Positions 58,695-64,000 of a stretch of DNA of 64,000 nucleotides are shown piece by piece. Each line of letters starts with the position of its first letter. Position 1 is the first letter of the stretch. Both the position numbers and the translations under genes were made by a program. A model generated the notes under the pieces. That model was not told the DNA's origin, did no database searches, and saw nothing but the letters and a program-made list of their open reading frames with translations. Where the stretch lies: NCBI RefSeq assembly GCF_000741285.1, contig NZ_JGZE01000011.1, forward strand, positions 62,113 to 126,112. Reading direction: 5' to 3'. This stretch comes from Bifidobacterium mongoliense DSM 21395. GTDB lineage: Bacteria; Actinomycetota; Actinomycetes; Actinomycetales; Bifidobacteriaceae.

Positions 58695-59576
58695 ATGAAT
58701 ATGCGGGAGAAGACGCCGTTGCTGGAGTTGCGCGGCATCTCGATGCGCTTCGGGTTCGTCGATGCGCTCAAGTCGGTGGATCTCGTCATCGAGCCCGGCG
58801 AGGTGGTCTCCCTGGTCGGTGACAACGGGGCGGGCAAGTCGACGCTCGTCAAGATTCTTGGCGGGTTGCAGCAGCCCACATCCGGCGTCATGACATTCAG
58901 AGGCAGCACGGTGAAACTGTCGAGCGTACGTGACGCCGATGAGATGGGCATCGCCTCGGTGTTCCAAGGGCAGGAGTTCTGCGAGAACCTCAGCGTGGCC
59001 GCCAATATCTTCCTGGGCAAGGAGATCCGGCAGGCGCCCGGCATACGGGACGACACCACGATGATCGCCCGTGCGCGGGAGGTGCTTGGCGCCTTCGCCA
59101 CCACGATCGGCACCGGGCAGCCCATCGCGGCGCTGTCCATCGGCCAGAGGCAGACGGTTGCGTTGGCGCGCACACTCCTGCATGATCCCGCCCTGGTCCT
59201 GTTGGACGAGCCGACGGCCTCGCTGTCCGTGATCCAGACCGCGGAGGTGCTGACTTACATCAAAAAACTGCGTTCCCAAGGTCGGTCGGTGATCATGGTG
59301 TGCCATGATCTGCCCGATGTCTTCGCCGTGTCGGACCGTATTGTCGTCCTGCGACACGGACGGATCAACGGCGTGCACCGTACCGCGCAGACCAGTTATG
59401 AACAGATCATCGCCGAAATCGCCGGCGTCGCCGAGGGAGGCGACATGCAGGACGATCTCGCTCGACGCATGAGGCGTGATGTGTCCGCCCGCCGCAGCGC
59501 GCTCATCAGTCGGCGTCGCGCCGATGGGGAGCGCATCGGCATCGCGGATGGGGAATCGGAACCGGTGACGGCTTAG
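58695..59576 (+). CDS. Orphan ABC transporter ATPase, single-domain (FrcA-like sugar type)
   Basis: The 293-residue protein has one ABC domain: Walker A VGDNGAGKST, a Q-loop at SVFQGQEF, signature LSIGQRQTVALARTL, Walker B LVLLDEPTAS and the H-loop VCHDLPD. A basic, Arg-rich tail of about 50 residues follows. It resembles single-domain CUT2 ATPases such as FrcA rather than the tandem-domain ATPase nearby. No permease or binding protein is adjacent on its strand. It starts 27 bp after the ROK gene with GGAGG seven bases from the ATG, so the two are probably cotranscribed. It may be an alternative motor for the divergent transporter or a remnant of another importer. Confidence 0.88.
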   Translation: MNMREKTPLLELRGISMRFGFVDALKSVDLVIEPGEVVSLVGDNGAGKSTLVKILGGLQQPTSGVMTFRGSTVKLSSVRDADEMGIASVFQGQEFCENLSVAANIFLGKEIRQAPGIRDDTTMIARAREVLGAFATTIGTGQPIAALSIGQRQTVALARTLLHDPALVLLDEPTASLSVIQTAEVLTYIKKLRSQGRSVIMVCHDLPDVFAVSDRIVVLRHGRINGVHRTAQTSYEQIIAEIAGVAEGGDMQDDLARRMRRDVSARRSALISRRRADGERIGIADGESEPVTA

Positions 59577-59617
59577 TGCGCGCATCCGGCTTGGCGTCCG
59601 TCGTCGTCGGCATCGGT

Positions 59618-60481
59618 TCAGTCGATGGCGTTCGTGCCCGTGGCGAACAGTCCCCTGGTGTTGGCCCAGATGCGGCGGGTGATCGCCGGTCGGTTCATGG
59701 TGTACAGGTGGATGCCGTCGACGCCCTGAGCCACGAGATCCGTGATCTGCTGGGAGGCGTAGATGATGCCCGCCTCCCGCAGCGCCGACGGATCGTCGCC
59801 CCACCGTTCCAGAATCCTCGACAGCGACCGTGGCACGCGCGATGAGCAGAGGCGGACCATCCGCCCGACCTGCGCGGCATCGGTGACGGACATGATGCCC
59901 GCCTCAATGGGGACGGCGATGCCCGAGGCGCGGGCGATTTCAAGAAATGAGAGAAAATCGTCGTCATCGTAGAACAACTGCGAGATGAGGCGCTTGGCGC
60001 CCGCATCCACTTTGAGCTTCAGGGCCCCGATGTCATCCTTGCGGTTCTTCGATTGCGGGTGGCATTCGGGATAGCAGGCCCCGTAAATGGTCATGTCCGG
60101 GTGGGTGTCGGCGATGTACGCCGTCAGATCGCTCGCATGGGCGAAGACGTCCGTCGGAGGGCGATCGGGGTCGCGGTCCCCGCGCAGCGCCAACACGGCA
60201 TGTACACCAGCCGCCTCGAACGCATCGAGCGTCTCATCGGCCTGGTTCCGATCGAGATACTGCGCCGTGAGATGGGCGACCACCGGTATGCGGTATTCGT
60301 CGTGGATGGTGCGGGCGATACGCAGCGTCGCGGTGCGGTCGGCGCTTCTGCCGGTGCCGTAGGTCACCGAGATGAAGTCCGGATCGACGTCCTCGAGGCC
60401 GTCGAGCGTGTCGTAGATCGTGCCGATCGGGGCGTGGCGTCGTGGAGGGAACACCTCCAGGGAGAATGCGGGCCTGTGCAT
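59618..60481 (-). CDS. metF: Methylenetetrahydrofolate reductase
   Basis: MetF makes 5-methyl-THF, the methyl donor used by MetE. The 287-residue protein starts [15 protein letters not shown], has the FAD/substrate segment FISVTYGTG, HLTAQYLDRNQ, ALRGDRDPD, and QLFYDDDDFLSFLE. The ATG shares one base with the metE stop (TGATG), so synthesis is coupled to MetE. Its short length agrees with bacterial FAD-only forms. It is convergent with the orphan ATPase gene, 41 bp away. Confidence 0.94.
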   Translation of the reverse strand: MHRPAFSLEVFPPRRHAPIGTIYDTLDGLEDVDPDFISVTYGTGRSADRTATLRIARTIHDEYRIPVVAHLTAQYLDRNQADETLDAFEAAGVHAVLALRGDRDPDRPPTDVFAHASDLTAYIADTHPDMTIYGACYPECHPQSKNRKDDIGALKLKVDAGAKRLISQLFYDDDDFLSFLEIARASGIAVPIEAGIMSVTDAAQVGRMVRLCSSRVPRSLSRILERWGDDPSALREAGIIYASQQITDLVAQGVDGIHLYTMNRPAITRRIWANTRGLFATGTNAID

Positions 60482-62790
60482 CAGTGGCGTCCCAGGCGTG
60501 TGCGCACGGCGGCCGCGGCCTCGACCATATGCTCGAGGCTCGGCCAGGTCTCGGCCTCGGCCCGCGTTTTGAGCCCGCAATCGGGGTTGACCCACACCCG
60601 GTCGGGGTCCAGGGTGGCGACGATCCGGTCGAGGCGATCCTCGATCTCCCGTTCCGTGGGAATGCGGGGCGAGTGGATGTCGTAGACGCCCGGGCCCACT
60701 TCGGTGCGGAACCGGCTTTCACGCAGTGCGTCGAGCACGACCAGATCGCCACGTGAGGCCTCGAAGGAGATGACATCGGCATCCATGGCGTCGATATCCG
60801 CGATGATGTCGTTGAATTCCGAATAGCACATGTGGGTGTGGATCTGGGTGGTAGGGCCCACACCGGAATGTACGAGCCGGAAGGCCGGTATCGCCCAATC
60901 AAGGTATCCGGTGTGCCAGTCCGATCGTCGCAGCGGCAGCTTTTCGCGAAGGGCGGCCTCGTCGATCTGGATGATGCGGATACCCGCCCGTTCGAGGTCA
61001 AGGACCTCGTCGCGGATGGCGAGCGCCAATTGGGTGGCCTGCCGGGAACGGGGCACATCCTCGCGGGGCCACGACCAGTTGAGTATGGTCACCGGGCCGG
61101 TGAGCATGCCCTTGACCGGCCGGGTGGTGCGGCTCTGCGCGTAGGTGCTCCATCTCACGGTGATGGGCTCGCGCCGTGACACGTCACCCCAGATGATGGG
61201 CGGCTTGACGCAGCGGGTGCCGTAGGACTGGACCCAGGCCTGGGAGGTGAAGAGGAAGCCGTTGAGGTGTTGGCCGAAATACTCGACCATATCGTTGCGC
61301 TCGAACTCGCCGTGGACCAGGACATCGAGTCCGATGCGTTCCTGGTGGGCCACGACCTCATCGATGCGTCGGCGTATGGAGGCGTCGTAGGCCTCACGTG
61401 TGATCCGTCCGGCCCGCAGGTCGGCGCGTTCGGCGCGCACGGCCTTGGTCTGGGGGAAGGACCCGATGGTCGTCGTGGGCAGTACGGGCAGCCCGAGCGC
61501 CGCATGCTGGCGTATCCGGCGTTCATCGCGCCGCGGGGTGCGCACGAAGTCGTCGTCGGTGAGGGCATCGATACGGCGAGAGACCCCACGATCGGCGGTG
61601 ACGCGGGTGCCGTCGAACAGGGCGCGATTGCCTTGATACCTGTCGTCCCCGTCCCGTTCGCTCACAGGCAGTCCGGCCAGAGAGGCGAGTTGGGTGAGTT
61701 CACCGAGCTTCTCCACCGCGAACGCGAAATGATCCAGGACCTTCGCCGGCAGTTCCCGCTCCCCCGCGGTGCTGTACGGCACGTGCAGGAACGAGCAGGC
61801 GCTCGACACGACCACGCGGTCGCTGATCGATGCGAGGTCGTCCAGCAGGGCGAGCGTGTCGGCATAGTCGTTGCGCCAGATGTTGCGGCCGCTCACCACC
61901 CCGGCGAAGATGGTGGTGTCCTGCGGTACGCCGTGACGTCGCAGCGCGGCGAGGTTGGCGTCGCGTCCCTCGCACAGGTCCAGGCCGATGCCGTCGAATC
62001 CCATGAGTCTCACGGTGTCGTAGATGTCCGCGATATGACCGAAGTAGGTGTTGAGTTCGATGCGCACCCCGTTAGTCCGGGCGAACAGGATCTTGGCGTA
62101 CAGGCTCTTGAACAGCGAGGTGTCCTCGAGTGTTTTGTCGAAGACGAGCGCCGGTTCGTCGAATTGCAGCCAGCTCGCCCCCAGATCCGCGAAGGTCCGC
62201 ACGATTTCGGCGTAGGCCGTGGCGATGGCATTGATGATGCCACGGTCGAGTTCGAGTTCCCGCACCTGGGGGTCCCGGGCGAGCTTGAGGAAGGTGTAGG
62301 GGCCGACGAGCACCGGTTTGGTGTGCACGCCGATCGCCTCGGCCTCTCGGTATTCATCGAAGGGCTTGGTTCCGGACAGGGCGATCTGGGTGTCCTCCCC
62401 GATCTCCGGGACGAGATAGTGGTAGTTCGTGGTGAACCACTTCTTCATCGGCAGCGCCTCGACGTCGCCACGCGGCCCCTGATAGCCTCGGCCCATGGCG
62501 AAGGCGAGGTCCTCCCCGTGGTCGAAGGCAAGGCGGTCGAAGCGTCTCGGAACGGCGCCCAGCAGCATGGCCGTGTCGAGCACCTGATCGTACAGGCTGA
62601 AATCATTGCTCGGAATCAGGTCGATGCCGGCGTCGGCCTGAAGCCGCCAATGGCGTTCGCGCAGGGACCGGGCCGTGGATCGCATCTCATCGAGTCCCAG
62701 GGAGCCCTTCCAATAGCCCTCGATGGCCCGTTTGAGCTCGCGGTGTTCACCGATTCGGGGAAATCCTGAAACGGAAGTAAGTGTCGGCAT
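60481..62790 (-). CDS. metE: Cobalamin-independent methionine synthase
   Basis: MetE transfers a methyl group from methyl-THF polyglutamate to homocysteine without B12. The 769-residue protein opens [20 protein letters not shown]. The C-terminal catalytic domain carries the zinc ligands in [11 protein letters not shown] and in [10 protein letters not shown], as well as the conserved [16 protein letters not shown]. The start at 62790 follows GGAGGACGC. It forms an operon with metF. No B12 or SAM riboswitch is recognisable in the 217-bp leader, which does contain a duplicated CGTTATA. Confidence 0.96.
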   Translation of the reverse strand: MPTLTSVSGFPRIGEHRELKRAIEGYWKGSLGLDEMRSTARSLRERHWRLQADAGIDLIPSNDFSLYDQVLDTAMLLGAVPRRFDRLAFDHGEDLAFAMGRGYQGPRGDVEALPMKKWFTTNYHYLVPEIGEDTQIALSGTKPFDEYREAEAIGVHTKPVLVGPYTFLKLARDPQVRELELDRGIINAIATAYAEIVRTFADLGASWLQFDEPALVFDKTLEDTSLFKSLYAKILFARTNGVRIELNTYFGHIADIYDTVRLMGFDGIGLDLCEGRDANLAALRRHGVPQDTTIFAGVVSGRNIWRNDYADTLALLDDLASISDRVVVSSACSFLHVPYSTAGERELPAKVLDHFAFAVEKLGELTQLASLAGLPVSERDGDDRYQGNRALFDGTRVTADRGVSRRIDALTDDDFVRTPRRDERRIRQHAALGLPVLPTTTIGSFPQTKAVRAERADLRAGRITREAYDASIRRRIDEVVAHQERIGLDVLVHGEFERNDMVEYFGQHLNGFLFTSQAWVQSYGTRCVKPPIIWGDVSRREPITVRWSTYAQSRTTRPVKGMLTGPVTILNWSWPREDVPRSRQATQLALAIRDEVLDLERAGIRIIQIDEAALREKLPLRRSDWHTGYLDWAIPAFRLVHSGVGPTTQIHTHMCYSEFNDIIADIDAMDADVISFEASRGDLVVLDALRESRFRTEVGPGVYDIHSPRIPTEREIEDRLDRIVATLDPDRVWVNPDCGLKTRAEAETWPSLEHMVEAAAAVRTRLGRH

Positions 62791-62871
62791 GCGTCCTCCA
62801 ACCATGGTGATGTGGTGGGATTCAGCGTAGCAACTTTTGCTTGTTTCGAGGCATCAGTTCAGGCTGGGTGT

Positions 62872-62891
62872 CGTTATAACCTGCCGTTATA
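62872..62891. promoter_or_regulatory. Duplicated CGTTATA motif upstream of metE
   Basis: CGTTATA occurs at 62872-62878 and 62885-62891 (period 13), giving two TATAACG boxes on the minus strand about 85-100 bp ahead of metE. They may be a -10 element with a duplicated copy, or regulator sites. No matching -35 box was convincing. Confidence 0.3.
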
Positions 62892-63007
62892 CATGGTCGG
62901 GATGGTCGTGCCGGAGTGCGTGGTGTATCGGTGCGTGCCCTGTGGCGCCGCGGCCGATGCACGGTCGGATCGTCTCAACTCGGAATTGTCTCACCGCGGG
63001 TCGGGTG

Positions 63008-63559
63008 TCAGGGCAGGTGTTTGGGTTTGAGCACGGCGACGATGTGCGCCCCGTGTTCGCGCCAGGCGGCGATGGGCTCATCCGCACCCAGTATCACCAC
63101 CGAGGCAGGAGACAACCCCAGGTTGAGTTCATCGAACGCGGGCTCCTCGGGATCGGCGATCCATTGGCAGGCCATCGATATCGTGGGTTCATGGCCGATG
63201 ATCATGAGGGAATGGACCTTCGGTTTGGTCGTCGAGAGTTCGTCGAACACCGAGGAGAGCCCCTGATCGTACAGGTTGCGCCGGTAGTCGACGTGCGGGG
63301 CGTCGCCGAAGGTACGGAGCATGCGTTCCAGGGTGTGCTCGGCACGCCTGGCGCTTGAGCAGGCGATGCGGTCGGGCACAAGATCCATGCCCGCCAAGGC
63401 CCGTGCGATCGCCTTGGCCTGCTTGAGGCCCTTGTCGGTCAGTTCACGCTTGGCGTCCCCTCCGGCGTGAGAGGATTCCGTCTTCGCGTGGCGCATCATC
63501 AGCACCAGGTGCCCATATCGCCGCGCCCGTGCGGCCACGTCCTTCAGATCTATCGCCAT
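63008..63559 (-). CDS. SixA-like phosphohistidine phosphatase (histidine phosphatase superfamily)
   Basis: The 183-residue protein has the catalytic RHAKTE motif near residue 23, with the phospho-acceptor His, the second Arg in CSSARRAEHT and the second His in IIGHEPT. These features define the SixA branch of the histidine phosphatase superfamily. Members dephosphorylate phosphohistidine proteins or small phosphate esters; the target here is unknown. It is transcribed toward metE, with 217 bp between. Its start has only a weak ribosome binding site. Confidence 0.88.
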   Translation of the reverse strand: MAIDLKDVAARARRYGHLVLMMRHAKTESSHAGGDAKRELTDKGLKQAKAIARALAGMDLVPDRIACSSARRAEHTLERMLRTFGDAPHVDYRRNLYDQGLSSVFDELSTTKPKVHSLMIIGHEPTISMACQWIADPEEPAFDELNLGLSPASVVILGADEPIAAWREHGAHIVAVLKPKHLP

Positions 63560-63702
63560 GGCGTCATCCTCGCCTTCCCGGTGTCGCCGATTTCGCCGTC
63601 CCGCAGGTCACCCGTCGCATCCGCGCGACGGGAGGCCCCCAGGGCGACGGCACGCACGTCACCATCCATGCGGCGGCCGTTTTCCGGTTCGGTGATGCGT
63701 CG

Positions 63703-64000
63703 CTAGGCATGGTGTTCCGCATCGTTGGATGGCGCCTTGGTGGATGTGACATCGGTGGACGTCTCATCGTTGGATGTCGCAGCATGAGAACTCGAATCAC
63801 GTACGGCCTGGTCATCATGATCCGTGGCATCGTGCAGCAAGGCGGTCTGCACATCCAGGTCGCGCAGGACCTTGCGCAGCTTGCGGTCCGAAATGTCCCT
63901 CAGTTCGAGCTCCGCCAGCCGGGCCGCGCGTTCCTCGGGCGTCAGCGCGTCGATGTCGCTGTGCACGTCTTTGGTGGCGCGTTCGTGGCGTTTGAGCGCG
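63703..64000 (-). CDS. Hypothetical protein, C-terminal fragment (runs off right edge)
   Basis: The frame is open from the right edge to a stop at 63703 and gives about 98 residues. They include ALKRHERATKDVHSDIDAL at the edge, a charged helical segment (TPEERAARLAELELRDISDR), then a Thr/Ser/Asp-rich low-complexity tail. A GTG at 63966 could look like a start, but the frame continues upstream without a stop and in the same style, so the gene very probably extends beyond the window. No family is recognised. Confidence 0.6.
   Translation of the reverse strand, partial: ALKRHERATKDVHSDIDALTPEERAARLAELELRDISDRKLRKVLRDLDVQTALLHDATDHDDQAVRDSSSHAATSNDETSTDVTSTKAPSNDAEHHA

Noticed and set aside
62791-63007. 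SAM or cobalamin riboswitch upstream of metE
   Set aside because: No B12-box or S-box core sequence was recognised; only a duplicated CGTTATA and short imperfect repeats are present.

Overview
The window is a G+C-rich stretch of an actinobacterial chromosome. It most resembles Bifidobacteriaceae: transketolase and transaldolase sit side by side and divergent from hrcA-dnaJ, secG-tpiA-pgk-whiA-rapZ-aroE-uvrC-uvrA run as one block, and a thrS-pgsA-patA-pimA-yebC-ruvCAB-yajC-apt-sucCD-purH block precedes them. A superoxide dismutase gene, uncommon in gut bifidobacteria, hints at an oxygen-tolerant lineage (for example an insect- or food-associated member). Genus and species cannot be fixed from sequence reading alone.

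Layout. (a) 1-15.1 kb, minus strand: purine (purH, apt), succinyl-CoA synthetase (sucCD), protein export (yajC), Holliday-junction processing (ruvCAB, with an internal LexA box) and a phosphatidylinositol-mannoside block (pgsA, patA, pimA), in which patA and pimA are each frameshifted as given. thrS heads this block. (b) 15.1-19.6 kb: sodA, four tRNA genes (Val, Val, Cys, Gly), a PAC2 protein, uppP and a fructosamine-kinase-like gene, separated by strong hairpins. (c) 19.6-25.6 kb: dnaJ-hrcA with a CIRCE element, then tkt-tal of the fructose-6-phosphate shunt. (d) 25.6-28 kb: a repeat-rich, nearly gene-free accessory region around one HAD phosphatase gene. It holds a 29-bp tandem repeat, a 14-unit 21-bp array that reads as a heptapeptide repeat with two stops, a 17-bp inverted repeat and a 17-bp tandem repeat. 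(e) 28-39.4 kb: secG, lower glycolysis (tpiA, pgk), whiA, rapZ, aroE and the SOS-regulated uvrA-uvrC pair. (f) 39.5-45 kb, plus strand: an ABC-F ATPase, a bifunctional NAD(P)HX repair enzyme, a frameshifted HAD gene and a LysR regulator. (g) 44.9-49.7 kb: the pyrimidine operon pyrB-I-C-F-E, without the pyrK-pyrD genes expected between pyrF and pyrE. (h) 49.7-64 kb: glnE, an ABC monosaccharide transporter divergent from a ROK regulator with an orphan ABC ATPase, metE-metF, a SixA phosphatase and a partial gene at the right edge.

Themes. Most genes are housekeeping and tightly packed, with frequent ATGA or TGATG overlaps showing translational coupling. Two identical 16-bp LexA palindromes tie ruvAB and uvrA(-uvrC) into one SOS response. 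Three genes carry single-base frameshifts near short G/C homopolymers, so either assembly error or real decay must be considered. No clear previously undescribed multi-gene system was found; the least explained element is the 21-bp/heptapeptide array at 27080-27373.
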